Below are positions 37,977 to 52,237 of a stretch of DNA of 64,000 nt, piece after piece. The stretch's first letter is position 1, and each line of letters opens with the position of its first letter. The notes under the pieces are model-generated. The model was given only the letters and a program-made list of their open reading frames with translations, made no database searches and had not been told where the DNA came from. This DNA is from Silene latifolia (Eukaryota > Streptophyta > Magnoliopsida > Caryophyllales > Caryophyllaceae), in contig NC_133529.1 in assembly GCF_048544455.1 (NCBI RefSeq), forward strand, positions 59,962,271 to 60,026,270, read 5' to 3'. Position numbers and translations under genes: made by a program.

Positions 37977-40900
37977 ATGCTGAATTCAGACGATCAAACT
38001 CTTACTCTGCTTGATAATATTGCTGATAATCAAACAACGATGAATTCAAGTATAAATTTGTGACATAATGCTGATATAATAACTGTTGTTATTAGGTTGA
38101 TAAGTTTTTTGTTAAAACTACTGATTGCATATAGATTATTTTCATATTGTTACTCATTTTGTCGTTATAATAACTACTACATAATATCACAATAATTGCA
38201 TGTAGGTTTTCATTCATGATATCATTCAATATCTAGTATTTGAATAACTGGATTAGAATAATACAATAACTGACTTACAGTATTAAAATAATTTGGATAT
38301 TACATTAAAATAGCTGTGATGCATTGTGCTGGACTAGGCTACCAATCTCAGTAAAAAAACCTCCCCTCTCTGATAGAATAATTGTATTTGTATAATACAA
38401 TAACCGCATTATAACGTTAAAATAACTGTTGTAGCAGAAATTATTTTTTTCATAATAAATACTATTTTATAGGATCTAACAAAAATATCCTTACAATAAC
38501 TACTCTTTAATAATGAAATAACATTAATATTACATTAAAATAATTGTGTGTGCATTGTGGTGGACTAGGCTACCAATCTCACTAAAACCCTCCCCTCTCT
38601 GATAGAATAATTGGATTTGTGTAATACAATAACTGCATTAAAACATTAAAATAACTGTTGTAGCAGAAATTGTTTTTTTCATAATAAATACTATTTTATA
38701 GGATCTAACAAAAATATCCTTACAATAACTACTCTTTAATAATTAAATAACTTTAATATAACATTAAAATAGATGTATGTGCATTGTGGTGGACTAGGCT
38801 GCCAATCTCACTAAAACCCTCCCCTCTCTGATAGAATAATAGGATTTGTATAATGCAATAACTGCATTAAAACATTAAAATAACTGCTGTAGCAGAAATT
38901 TTTGTTTCATAATAAATACTATTTTATAAGACCTGACAAAAATATCCTTACAATAACTACTATATAATAATGAAATAACTTTACTATTACACTAAAATAA
39001 CTGTGTGTGGATTTTGGTGGACTAGGCTACCAATCTCACTAAAAAGCTCCCCCCTCTGATAGAATAATTGGATTTGTATAATACAATAACTGCATTATAA
39101 CATTAAAATAACTGCTGCTGCAGAGATTGTGTTATTTTGTTTTGTATAGAATCTAAGATATTGAAATTAATAATACCATAACAGTTCTCCTGTTTTAATG
39201 TTTCCAGGCATTGAAATTAATACTACCAATGCAACAACTTTGTCTACACCTACCGTTGCGTCTGAAATAGGAGAAAATACTATCCATAATATGGGATTGA
39301 GATATACTCCATGTGGCAGTGAGGAGTGAAGTAGGATGGTAGAAAATGGTTTCAAGCCTGCTCTAGGGTTAATGTTTGTAAAGCTGGAGGAGGCAATAGA
39401 GTTTTACAATTTATATGCTGTGGCTTGTAGTTTCATACCAACAAAGTACACACAAACAAGATTCCGTGATGGTCTGATAGACAAAAAATCAATGGTCTGC
39501 AACAGACATGGATTCAAAGTGGATCGCAAAAAACTCAAACCTGCTGTTGAATTTGAAAACACGGAAGAGAAAAAGAAGAGGAAAAGATCTGTAGAGCCAA
39601 AGCAAACAAAAATAACAAGATTTGGTTGCAACGCAAAAATACGGTTTTGTGCTGTATTCAATGACCTTAAGGAGCTAATAGGGTATGCCATTGATACGTT
39701 TTATGAAGGTCATAATAACAGACTCTGCTCACTCAAAGAAAGGGAATTCCAGAAAAATTTAAGAACACTTAACCTTTACATTAAGCAGACAATTGTTAAC
39801 AATTGTAAACTCAACATCGGTGCTACCAAGACATTTAGAATTCCGGCGGAACAATCAAATGGGTATGCAAACATCGGTGCATCTCTCACAGAATTCAAGA
39901 ACTTCAAAAGAAATATTAAATGTTACATAGGTGACAAGGATGTTGACATGATTCTCGATTATTTAAAGGCGCTTTCTGAATCACAAGATGACTTTTACTA
40001 TGCTTATCAAGTTGATGAGGATAACTGTTTGGCTTTAATCTTTTGGGCAGATCCACAAGCAAGAATGAATTATTCCTTGTTTGGGGACACCATCAACTTT
40101 GATCCTACTTACAGTACTAACAAGTACCACATGGCCTTCACCCCATTCACTGGTGTTCACAACCACAAAAAATCGATGACTTTTGATGCTGCACTTGTCG
40201 ATCATGAGAACGATGGGTCATTCATTTGGGTGTTTAAGAAGTTCCTTGATTGTATGGGCAACAAGGAACCTCAGTGCATTATTACTGATCAAGATCCGGC
40301 AATTAAACTCGGTGTGCGTTTTGTATTTAAGAAAGCAAGACATCGTTACTGCATGTGGCATATAATGAAAAAACTTACCGATAAAGTTGAGTCACAGATT
40401 TGTAAGTAGACTGACTTTGTTGAGCGAATATGTGCAGTTGTTTGGGATACTGACTTGGAACCCATTGAGTTTGAAGAAAAATGGTCTCAAGTGATTTATG
40501 ACTTTGAGTTGAATGATAATACTTAGTTGACATACATGTATGGCAAAAGGCACAAATGGATACCTTCTTACTTTAGAGATTTGCCTTTAGGCTGCCTTTT
40601 GACAACTACACAAAGATCAGAGAGTCAAAACAGTTATTTCAAAAGATTTGAGAGCATAGATGGCACACTTGTAGAATTTTGGTTGCGTTTTCAAAGTGCA
40701 ATGGAACAACAACGCTATAATCAGATATTTCTTGATGCTGCAAGTGACAACACGTTTCCACAGGTTTCTTCTAAGACAATGATTGAGAAACATGCCTCTA
40801 AAATCTACACACATACTGTTTTCTATGATTTCCAAGGGCAAGTGCAAATGGCTCCCTGTTCGTGTGCCATTAGGGGATTTTCTGAGCAAGGAAACATGCA

Positions 40901-41813
40901 CATTATAAATGTTGAAGATGCCTACAGGAAGCATAGAATATTTCAGGCTATTCCATTTTATAAACATAATTGTCTTTTTACTTTAACATACAATAACTGT
41001 GATAAAAGAATACAATAACCGTATTTTAACATTAAAAAAACTGATGGACTTCTACCTTGGTGTTCATTGCTAGTCTGCATAAAATAATTCATGTTGAACT
41101 ATATAATAACTATGTTTGCCTTTTGAAATAACTACACTGTAATGCAGGTTGCTCACAATAACGAATCGAAGGAAACAACATGTACGTGCAAGATGTTTGA
41201 GAGGAAAGGAATCCTTTGTAAACAAATTTCATGGATTACATCAGGAAGAGGATTGCAAAGCATACTGGAGCAGTACATCGAAACCAGATGGACGAAGAAG
41301 TCATATAGAAAGCCTTTGTATGGACTGGATGGAAAGTTATTGCAAGACTACGATCCCACTAATTTGAGAAAGTTGGAATTATCAAGGGTATGGTCTGAGT
41401 TTTATGCAACAATAAGTGTTCTTAACTCGATGACTCAAACTCAGATCAAGGAGCTAATTTTGATGCTTTTAAAATTCCGAGAGAAAATAAATCCAACAAA
41501 AGAGAGCTTGACAAAGGAACAAGAACTGGAAATGCTCTTAGGTTGTTCAGTAAAATCAAATATTACTGTTCTTCCGCCAAAGATTGCAAAAAACAAAGGA
41601 AGTGGCAAGAGAATGAAATCAAACAAGGATAAGGCAATTGAGAAGGCGAGCAAACCGAAGAGGCTATGTAATAACTGCAAACAAATGAGAAACCATGACA
41701 AGAGAAACTGTCCAAATCCGTTGTTGAGCATGCTTTGGAGGAAGAAGATGAAGAGGAAAATGAAATGGAGGATGAAGATGAAGAAAAAGAATGAAAAATG
41801 GATTACGCTTTAA
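37977..41813 (+). pseudogene. FAR1/MULE transposase, copy 2 (best copy)
   Basis: Exon 1 37977-38049 (MLNSDDQTLTLLD), intron with a tandem repeat, exon 2 39208-40946, exon 3 41148-41813. Domains in order: FAR1 zinc domain (FYNLYAVACSF, RFGCNAKIRF, YEGHNNRLC), MULE DDE domain with Asp in NFDPTYSTNKYHMAF, Asp in CIITDQDPAIK and Glu in TTQRSESQNSYF, then SWIM-like CTCKMFERKGILCKQ and a basic tail with CNNCKQMRNHDKRNC. The SWIM His is replaced by Gln. The second intron would use a GC donor (CAG|GC at 40947), with CAG at the acceptor. In-frame stops: TGA 39327, TAG 40407 and TAG 40524, all shared with copy 1. It would cut and join element ends in the nucleus if whole. Confidence 0.88.
38320..39150. 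repeat. ~230-bp tandem repeat in transposase intron 1, copy 2
   Basis: Counterpart of 30045-30880, four units with the GGACTAGGCTRCC start word. Unit boundaries and differences between units are the same as in copy 1, so the array predates the duplication. Confidence 0.85.
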
Positions 41814-42872
41814 AATAATCAAGATTATGCTTTAAAATAATCAAGATTATGCTTTACAATAACCGCATAATTGCAATAATTGTGTTAGACTTTTACAATA
41901 ATCAGGGTTATACTTTACAATAATTGTGTTAAACTTTTACAATAATTAGAGTTATGCTTTACAGTAATTGATGTTGAATTTATTTGCAATTGTTCTGATT
42001 TTGTTCATTTAATACCTTGCGCTATTAAAATAATCATGTGAAAGCTTTACAATAATCAAAGTTATGTTTTACAATAATTGATGTTGAATTTATTTGCAAT
42101 TGTTCTGATTTTGTTCATTTAATACCTTGCGCTATTACAATAATCATGTGAAAGCTTTACAATAATCAGAGGTATGCTTTACAATAACCACAATTTACAA
42201 AAACTATAATTTACAAAAATTAACGTACCAAAATTCCATAAAAATATAGTACCAAAATTACATAAAATATAGTACCAAATTACCATAAAATATCTCATTC
42301 AAGACCACAATAAGGAATTTGTTACAATAATCAAAGATATGGATGTTGAATCTATTTGCAATTGTTCTAAATTTGTTACCACACTTGCCAGTTTGCTCTT
42401 TGCTGACGACAAGAATCATGTAAACAAACATAAGAGACATACCAAATTTCTATAAATATATTAATTTGATGATTTGTAACTTGACACGGTAAAAAGCTTA
42501 TTACGTCTCAAAATTTGTTCATCAAATTTGTTGATCAAAGATATACTTTAAAATAATTGGGCAAGAGCTTTAGAATAATCAGCTACATGAGAGCTTTAAA
42601 ATAATCAAACATATGCTTTAAAATAATTGGGCAAGCACTTTACAATAATCAACTACATGTGAGTTTTAAAATAATTGCATTTGATAATTTGAATAACTGT
42701 CTGGAACTATTACAATAACTGTCTGGAACTATTAAAGAAATTGCATTACAAAAACGCTATCTGAAAAAAATTGTTCAATCAATCAATAACAGTTATCTAA
42801 ACATTAGATTATCCAACAAAAATCCATCTACAATTGTTCGCTAAATCCATCTATAATCAATCAATTGGTCTT
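41814..42872. other. Spacer between convergent MULE 1 genes, copy 2
   Basis: Same as 33540-34598: no coding, packed with TTACAATAATCA and TTTAAAATAATTG words. Two partial copies of a ~120-bp block (ATTGATGTTGAATTTATTTGC... to GCGCTATT) sit at about 41966 and 42076. Confidence 0.7.
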
Positions 42873-45800
42873 TTATACTTTTCGCCGAGAAGAACCTTTA
42901 ACGGCTGCTGTTTTAAACCTTTTCGTCCCCGCTCTTCTGTCTTTTAAAAGATCTTTCTCTACTTCCAATATACTCCCCCTCAAAATTTCCACTTGTTCCA
43001 AAGGAGACGCTCTTGACTCATTCACATCTGACATCAAAATAATAGTCAGCATATCAAGCCATATAGGAATCCTCTCAACTTTTTTCTTAACTGAATACAA
43101 CCCCTTCTCGTGCTTCCCTTCATATGTGAGCATGTGAAACATGGTGAAAAATCCCGATTCCTTATCAGTCTTGACATTCGATTTCCATTCAAAATCAACA
43201 TTCACGAATGTAAATGTGTTAATGAGAACCCCTTCTTTTGCTATTTTCCTTGTATCCAAAAAGTCAGAAAAACAATCAACCTACAACATGTAAAAACAAA
43301 AAAAGGAATTAGAAAACACGAGTATACAATAACTGGTTTAAAACAATATAATAACTTTGTTACAGCAATACAATAATTCTGATTGAAAATAGAATTTGTA
43401 TATAATCAGGATTTAGAAAAACATACTGCAATCTTTACAAGTCTGTAAAAATCAGATTTTTCCCAATCCTCATGTAACGTATGGTCCAGCAAATCAACCG
43501 TCAAGTTGATAAAGTTCACACAAACACAAAAGTAGTGCTTTTCTAAGGACAACGGGATGGAGACGAGGTCCACATCGATCTCGGAGTTTACAACGTTTTC
43601 ACCTAAAAAATAGGTCCAAAACCGCACAACCTTGTCTTTTTGACTGTCAGATACATCATCACTATCCCCTCCTTGCTCTAGCATGTCTTAAAAGATTCCC
43701 TATAAATACCATAAAGTGTGAAGAAAATTGAAGAACAATGATAAAACATTCTGCAGTAACTGCACAATGAACAACAGATCATACCATATGTTGTGTGCCA
43801 AGGAATATCATCATTGGCGCTTCTTTCTCTTTAATCTCCATGAAATTGAAAACAACCGACCAGGCGGCTATTATGCGCAACTCATTGTAATTTTCGAGCT
43901 TTGTAGAAAGAATATCAGACCTATCCAAGATAACATTTCCCGTAGAAAACAAAAGTTCACTGCAAAGGGGTAAAAAAAAAGGCTTAGTAATGTTAAAAAA
44001 AATATATATAAAAAAAGTCACTACCAGATACAATAACTGAGTTTTCATAATACAATAACTATGGTAATGTAATACAATAATCGAGTATGTTACAGCAAAG
44101 TGGATTTATAAAATAGATAGAATAATTGAATTTGTATAATACAATAACTGTAATACAGTATTAGAATAATCACACAAACTTGTTTCTCATTGAGTTTGGA
44201 GAAAAAGAACATACTCATTTGCAAGATTGTTTACATCCATGAAACAATAATCAACAACTTGTTTCTTCTTGCTTGGCATAGCACGTGTATATCTGCTGTT
44301 AGCCCTCATAACTTTTGAAACGACAAGATTTGTATCTGCCTTGCCACAGTTTATTGAGTAACCAAAACCATCAGAGTTCGGTCTTCTAAAACTACCTCGG
44401 CCTGATCTAATCATCCCAGCGCTCATAGGTGTATCAGGCATCCTCTTTTTCTCAGGCACCAGAGTACTTACACCATCATCCAGTTCCTCTGCCATAACCC
44501 TAGCAGCTTCCAAAGCATCTGCTTCAGCCCTCATCGCTTCCAACTCAGCTAGCTTACGCTTCTCAACCAAAACAGGCAGCAAAGGTGCCTTTGCCTCTGT
44601 AAATGCATCAACTAAAGCCAACAACTGTTTCCTCTCTTTGTTGATATCGGCTAAAACCAAGATGGCAGCTATCTCATCTCTATATATGATCCTTTTGAAT
44701 GGATCATGCAACTCTTATTTGAACAATTTTCCAATATAAAACATCATATGAATCATTACAAAAACACCACAATCCAAGTTCTGGGAACTTGATAGTAATG
44801 TTTTGTGTCGGTCTAAGAGGGTGATTTTATCACCCTCATGTCTTTTAATATGGGTCTTTTAGTATGCTTTTCCTAGCATTTGACAATTGGGTATGATGTG
44901 GTAACTTGTGCACTTTACCTCGGTTGGACACTCGATCTTAATGCACGGAACCCGGGAGGCAATAAAGCACCTTTCAAAGGTTAAGACAAGGCACGAGAGG
45001 ATCATTTGTAACCCGAAAACCAGTTGGGAGAAGTAGAAATGAAGATTAGAAGAAATGAAGGCATTTGAGGAGGCCTAGCTCTTGGAAAATAGAAGCCCAA
45101 AAATGCGAGCCTGTGCGCAGCCTGCGCAAACAAGGTGCGCAGGTGCGCACAATTGCGCAGGCAAGAACAGTTCTTGCGCAGGCTGCGCAGCCTGCGCAGC
45201 TCTGCTATACGGGTTTTCTAATCTCCTCTTTGGGCTTCTTTATTGGAAATCTTTCTAAGTTTTCGTGAAGCCCTATATATACCCGAGAGTTTGAAGACCT
45301 AAAGCATTTACCTACCATCCTATCATCTCATCTAGTCTCATATTTAGGGTTCGAATCTTGTAATAATTTAGAAGACAATTTCCATTCAAAGTTGTAATCT
45401 TTCCTTAATTGTTGGGTTTATGAAGACTATGGAAGGCTAAATCCTTCCCTACTTGGTGTAATCCATTGCAAGCTTTCATCTTTATCATTGTATTGACTCT
45501 TTAATCTCTACTCTTTCATTTATTTCAATTTCTAAGTATTAATGCCATGATGAATGTTTTGTTGGGAGAAGTAATTACCCTTGCCTCTTTAATGTTCATC
45601 TATTGCTTGTTTATTGCAAAGTTCCTTGCTTTTGTGATAACTTGTTGAAGCATTTCATAATCATTGATATCTTGGTTTAAAGTATCAACCTTTGTGAGTA
45701 GAAATTGATTATGTCATTGGATTTGTTGGCTTAGACATATCTTTGTGATATCCCATTTACTTTCCTCTTGGTTTGCTCTTCATGCTCTTGGCTACAATTC

Positions 45801-48800
45801 CTACATGGTTTAATGTTAGAATTTGTAGTTTAAGTAGGATTATCATTGTTGGCTTAGATAGTGGTAATCATTTGCTTGATGATTGTTGTTGGGTAAATGA
45901 AATTGGAGAGAAAAGAGTCTTGCTTTGAGAAAAGTTGAAACTTGTAGGATTATACCAAGTTCTCACCTTTTATAAGTGTTACTTGCATACCAAGTGTTTG
46001 TTACCTTGTTTTATAGGAAAAATCACATCTCTTTCATTTTGTTACTTGTTTTCTCCATGCCAATTCTCCATATATGTCTCTCTTTTATTGTTCATTGTTA
46101 ATACCCATAGCTTGTGCATAGTCTTGTGCTTTGTTCATTTTCATTAGTCTAAATTCAAGTTTTTAGTCTTAAATCTCTTCTCTTGGGTTCGACCATTACT
46201 TCCCTTTACTACTATTCTTAATTGGATACTGTAGAGTTGAGTTTGGTTTATAAATTGTTAATTTGATAGGTTAATTCTAGCATTTAACGACCTAGTCTCA
46301 TTCTCTATCAGAACCTGACGATTTTCACCCAAAAGACACATTTACAAATTTGAAATTGCAGACCTCACTGCCTCTTTCATAGCCTTTCTCGACAAGAAAA
46401 CTACCAAATATTTTAACCTGGTTAAATTTTTAAATCAAAATTCATCATTCAAGAACAAAAAACATATCTAAAACAAGTAGATGAAAAAAAAAACTTAGAA
46501 TAAGGTACGTACAATAGAATTGGTAGCCGACACCCAGATACTATCTTCAAAGTCATCATATACACGATTGTCAAGATAGTCCACAGTCTTCCCCACAAAA
46601 TTAACAACAACACAGAAAAATGATCTCCAAAATGAACAGAAATAAAAACCTGCGCGTGATGAAACAGGCATTCATAAACCTTGGTTGTTCTCAGCGATAA
46701 AATGATCAACAAAAGAAAAAAAAAGAAGAGAAAGGATTGGAAAAATTACCAAATCGGCCCCAATGTCAAGAGAACCTTCGCTGTTCTCAATGACAGTGTC
46801 CCAAGCACAACAAATTTCCTTTTTATATAAATCTTTCTCATCAGCAGCAGCTTTAATAAGCTTAAACAAAGAATCCTATGAAAATATTACCACACTATAA
46901 GAGAAATGAAGTATCACAATTGAAAAAACTTGGTTAACTGAATACAATAACAACTATTCTGCATTACAATAACTCTCATTATACAATACAATAAGCTCTA
47001 TAAAATTTAAAATGATATATCACAAAAATAAAAACACAATAACAGCTTCATTATAATACAATAACCACACTAATATATTGAAATAATAAAAATAAAATAA
47101 TAAAATCTGAAGAATAGGAAAACTTGTTTAGCTGAATAAATAACAGCTAACATGCTTTACAATAATCAAGAAACTATAATAGAATAATTGTCATTTTAAA
47201 TTTACTGATACAGAAAATATATAACAAATTGCACATACCGAATGACTTGTACAGAAAAAACTTCTTGTGGGGGATAACCCTTTCCCAGCCTTGAAAAACA
47301 TGTCGTTAAGTAAAACTGACCAGCAGTCAATCACGTTCGATGTGATCATAGGCTTAGTAGACAATGAAATAATGTCATCTCGAGTTAACATATTGTGAAA
47401 TGAAAACACAACCAAATCCTCCCTGCCACATTGAAACAAATTATATAGTAAAAACATAAACATAAACAACAATAAAGCTTTTAAAAAATGGATATAATAA
47501 CAATAAAAAAAGAGGTAAGGACAAACATATAATGCTTACCCAATCCGTAGGTCATAATCGTGCAGAAAACAGTAATCAAGTACAGTCTTCCTCTGCCTTA
47601 AAATAGGAGCAAAAAGCTCCTTGTACTCCACAAAAAAAGCAGACACTACAACTCCTTCAGGATCAGATGATTCACAATCTAAATCATACCCTATACCACA
47701 ATTCCCAAAAAAACGTATGCTCAGGCATAACGTCTGAATGCAGCAGGTAAGTTTTTACAACAGAACTATCTTGCATTCTACCCACAACAAGAGCCTCGTT
47801 GACAACTTTGTTAACAACGCCATCCACATTACTCAAGTGAACAGCTTCACACTCAACATCAATATTATCAATGATATCATTATTTGGCACCTGCTCATTC
47901 GGTTTCTCAACCGCTACATCAGGGATATTATTTTTACCTTTCTCCCGAGAATAAACTACCTTATATTTTTCTGGATCAAACGCTAAACCCCCATTCCTTT
48001 CATCTTTCCCCTTTTCATGCTCAATGCAAAAACTTTCATACAACGACAGTCTACTTCCCGCTTGTTTCATTTCCTCAACTTTTTCACAAATAAAATTGAA
48101 ATATTTAGTGAACAAAGAATTTTCATCACTAATGAAAGTAGGAGTCAAAGAAAATGAAGTGGCTGTCGAAGAATCTTCAACTGTTGAAGAACCACACTCC
48201 TTTCCCATCGCTTCCTTCCGTTGCGTGTACAAATGGAGAAATATCTCAACATCCCTCTTCATCATAAAAAAATGTGCTTGGGAAACCTAAGAAAAACAAA
48301 AAGAACGAAAAAATAATTATACTAAGTCTTTACAATAATTGTTATACTAATTGAAAACAATAACTACTACAAAGTTTTAAAATAACTACACTACATCTTT
48401 ACAATAACTACAAAAATCACTTATTATAAGTTATAAAAAATCAGAAAGTCATAAATTACACAAGAATTATTGGAACTTACATCAGCAGCCTTTGCTCGAA
48501 TAACATCATCAGTATCAAAACAGTCAAGCAGTTCCAGATACTTTTCCCAGGTTCATGTTTATCAACAACGGCTGCACATACCTCAGCAGCTTTTGCTTCT
48601 CTTAAGCGTTTGCAGACAAGATAGACACCATTGATATATTCCCCATTCCCTAATAAACCATAATTGAGCTCTAAAGTACCCCTTAAAACGCATACGATGG
48701 AAGTATGCCACCATAACAACAAGTATGCAACCACGCAAAGTAGACGACCCAGTTCTACACCGCTCAACACCCTCGACTAATTTATCAAACACATACCCAC

Positions 48801-49558
48801 ACCAATCCAAATGGTGGATACGTGAAACATCTTGCACCGCTTTAAGAATTGAAAAGTCAATTCCATAATTTGAAGGGGGAGCAAGCACAATGGACATAGC
48901 ATAAAGCACAAATAGCTTCCGAAATTCATCTCCCCCACCATCGCCCATAGCAGTAATTGTATTATAAACACCGGGGATAGTAACATAATTTGTCCCTTCT
49001 ACATTAAACTTCTTCCGGAACTCAGCTTTCAATGTTTCTTGTGAAGACAAGAAACTATGTCCAGTGTAAACAACCTCAACCTTATCACCACCGTTTGGCA
49101 ATCCAAAAACATCATAGACATCATCTTTTGACAGAAAAAACTTGACATCTCTTACTTGAAAAATATGAGCAGTTGCATTAAAGTTAACAATGGTATAACA
49201 CCCAATGGCAGACTGTTCACTTTAAAGTCAAGCAAAGCACTAAATTGATCTCAATGACAGCCTTTCGCTGATTTGGACCAAGTTGTTTTACCAGATTAAC
49301 CAACCCATTAGGACGACAGCTCACTTTAATGTTTGCAGCGCTGAAATGGAAAATCAAGCAAAATATAAAAAGAGTGACACATCAAAACAAAAGAGAAATA
49401 AACAGAAACTCATAACAGGGGGGAGGAACATATACTCACATGTTCAATCTTGGAGTTCCAGGAACCTTATTGAGCTTCTTTTTGGGAAAATTTAGTTTTG
49501 AGCGTTTCAAATCAGCTTTATTACCAACTTCAGGCTCCCTATTACGTTTAGGACCCAT
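42873..49558 (-). pseudogene. Double-C48 (Ulp1-like) protease gene of MULE 1
   Basis: Minus strand, many GT-AG exons. ATG at 49558 (MGPKRNREPEVGNK, basic, NLS-like). Next comes a conserved N-terminal domain around 49200-48650 (DVYDVFGLPNGG, LFVLYAMSIVLAPP, WCGYVFDKLVEGV), then an acidic/linker exon 48265-47690 and CFLHD. C48 domain 1 has WSVLLNDMF, GDHF with the His at about 46635, and LDCGVFVMIHM with the Cys at about 44770. A linker ends VDYCFMD. C48 domain 2 (43961-42873) has EKHYFCVCVNF and DLLDH, but ESGFF in place of DCGVF. Breaks: one T lost in the HFFC run near 46632, stops near 46330 and 44715, a TAA near 43682, and the solo LTR. Known: such genes expanded with KI MULEs; targets are unknown, SUMO-like by family. 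Confidence 0.85.
44790..46310 (+). mobile_element. Solo LTR, 1521 bp, inside a C48 exon
   Basis: Seen: TGATAG start, CTATCA end, flanked by GAACT (44785-44789) and GAACC (46311-46315), a 5-bp target duplication with one change. The protease exon continues on both sides. A TATATATA box near 45273 and TTCGACC text near the end suggest plus orientation. A run of GCGCAGGCTGCGCAG-type words lies at 45110-45205. Probably Ty3/gypsy. No internal region is present. Confidence 0.75.
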
Positions 49559-50795
<1,237 letters not shown>

Positions 50796-51185
50796 GAATC
50801 TCAACCATTGGATTTATGGAATCAACCACTGGAATTAAGCCACGTGTAACAAAAAAAGGCGGGAATATAAAGGGAAGGGGCGCAGACCTGGCAGCTCATA
50901 ATTGCACTATTTTTTCTCTCTCTACCAACCGCTGTTTTTTCCTCTCTCTAATAACTGACAAAAATTAACTGCAGTGCCGGCGGCATATTATATTTAATAA
51001 AAATCTAAAACTTCCCTTCACAACTTTTCTTTCCAAATTCTTCTAAACTCTTCGAAAATCATACCAAATTTTCACTAAAATTAATCGATAACTTCAAAAA
51101 GTAAAGCAGACAACTTCAAAAAATCTTCATAATGAAAAGGTATCAATCGATCATTATTATCGTTTTTGTTTTAATCAAAGTTTTT

Positions 51186-51560
51186 CGCGATTTTATGTTA
51201 CTGCATGTTGTTCTTGTTGATAATGTTGTTGTCATTGATGTTATTATTGATTATATTGGATTAATTGAAAAAATTAGCGTTAATGTGTTACACGAACTGC
51301 TTAATTGATTTTTTTTTAAAATAAGGTTTAATTTTGATGTTGCTGTTGTTGATCATGAATTATTATATAAGTAAATTTTTTTGCGATTTTATGTTACCGC
51401 GTGTTGTTCTTGTTGATATTGTTGTTGTCGGTGATGTTGTTGTTGATTATATTTGATTAATTGAATAAATTAGGGTTAATGTATTACACGAACTACTTAA
51501 TTGATTTTTTTGTTAAAATTAGGTTTAATTTTGATGTTGCTGTTGCTGATCATAAATTAT
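51186..51560. repeat. ~195-bp tandem duplication in intron 1
   Basis: Two units starting GCGATTTTATGTTAC (about 51188 and 51383), each with TGTTGTTCTTGTTGAT, CACGAACT.CTTAATTG and GATGTTGCTGTTG. A second small duplication of about 52 bp (TTTTGTGAAAATTCATG) lies at about 51657 and 51709. Confidence 0.8.
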
Positions 51561-52237
51561 TATATAACTAAACTGTCAATCGCAAGTATGTTTGGTAATT
51601 TAAACTTTGGAATCTAGAAATAATATTCTCGTTTTTTGTTCTCATAGCAGTTAAATTTTGTGAAAATTCATGTTTTAGTTTTCGCCTAAAATTTAGGGAT
51701 TATGATTTTGTGAAAATTCATGTTTTAGTTTTCCCCTAAAAGTTAGGGATTATGATTTGTGAAAAATCAGTGATTAATGTTTTTTCTAATTATACATGCT
51801 ATTGATTTCTATGTTTATCTTGTTCTTCGTGTTCTACATTTCCCCAAAACCTTTGTATTACACGCTTTTTATTTGTTCATGCAACTGTATTCGTACTCTT
51901 TTTTTCTGCAATTGTGTTAGCACTATAGTTTAAAAACACAAACATCGCTTATTTAAATAGAGTAACAATAATATTGCTTAACAAAAAGAACATTAACAAT
52001 GTTTAAAGAGTAGCACCGATTCTTTGATCATTGTGTCACACTGTTATAGTTACAGTGTCACTGTGTTATGATATTTAAACAATATTATTTTAACTCTAAA
52101 TACTTATTGATATTAGTGTAACATTTTTACATGAATGCTTCTTTTTCCATTGTTACTATGATCATTCTCAGTAATATCTATTACTCTAATATTTTTACTG
52201 TTATTCTTATTTACATATTTGAAAAAAACATTATCAG

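Larger units (their letters stand above)
35615..43888 (+). repeat. Tandem duplication, unit 2 (8274 bp)
   Basis: Direct copy of unit 1. Its first 258 bp (35615-35872) are the outer end of LTR B out of place. The right end passes without a break into the rest of the protease gene, so unit 2 keeps the original right flank and unit 1 the original left flank. Confidence 0.92.

Noticed and set aside
27318-43888. The 8.3-kb repeat as a pair of LTRs or two MULE insertions
   Set aside because: The unit borders are inside an LTR and inside an exon, with no terminal repeats or target duplications there.
44790-46310. hAT insertion with 8-bp duplication GAACTTGA/GAACCTGA
   Set aside because: The extra matched bases are the shared LTR start TGA; TG...CA ends and a 5-bp duplication fit a solo LTR better.
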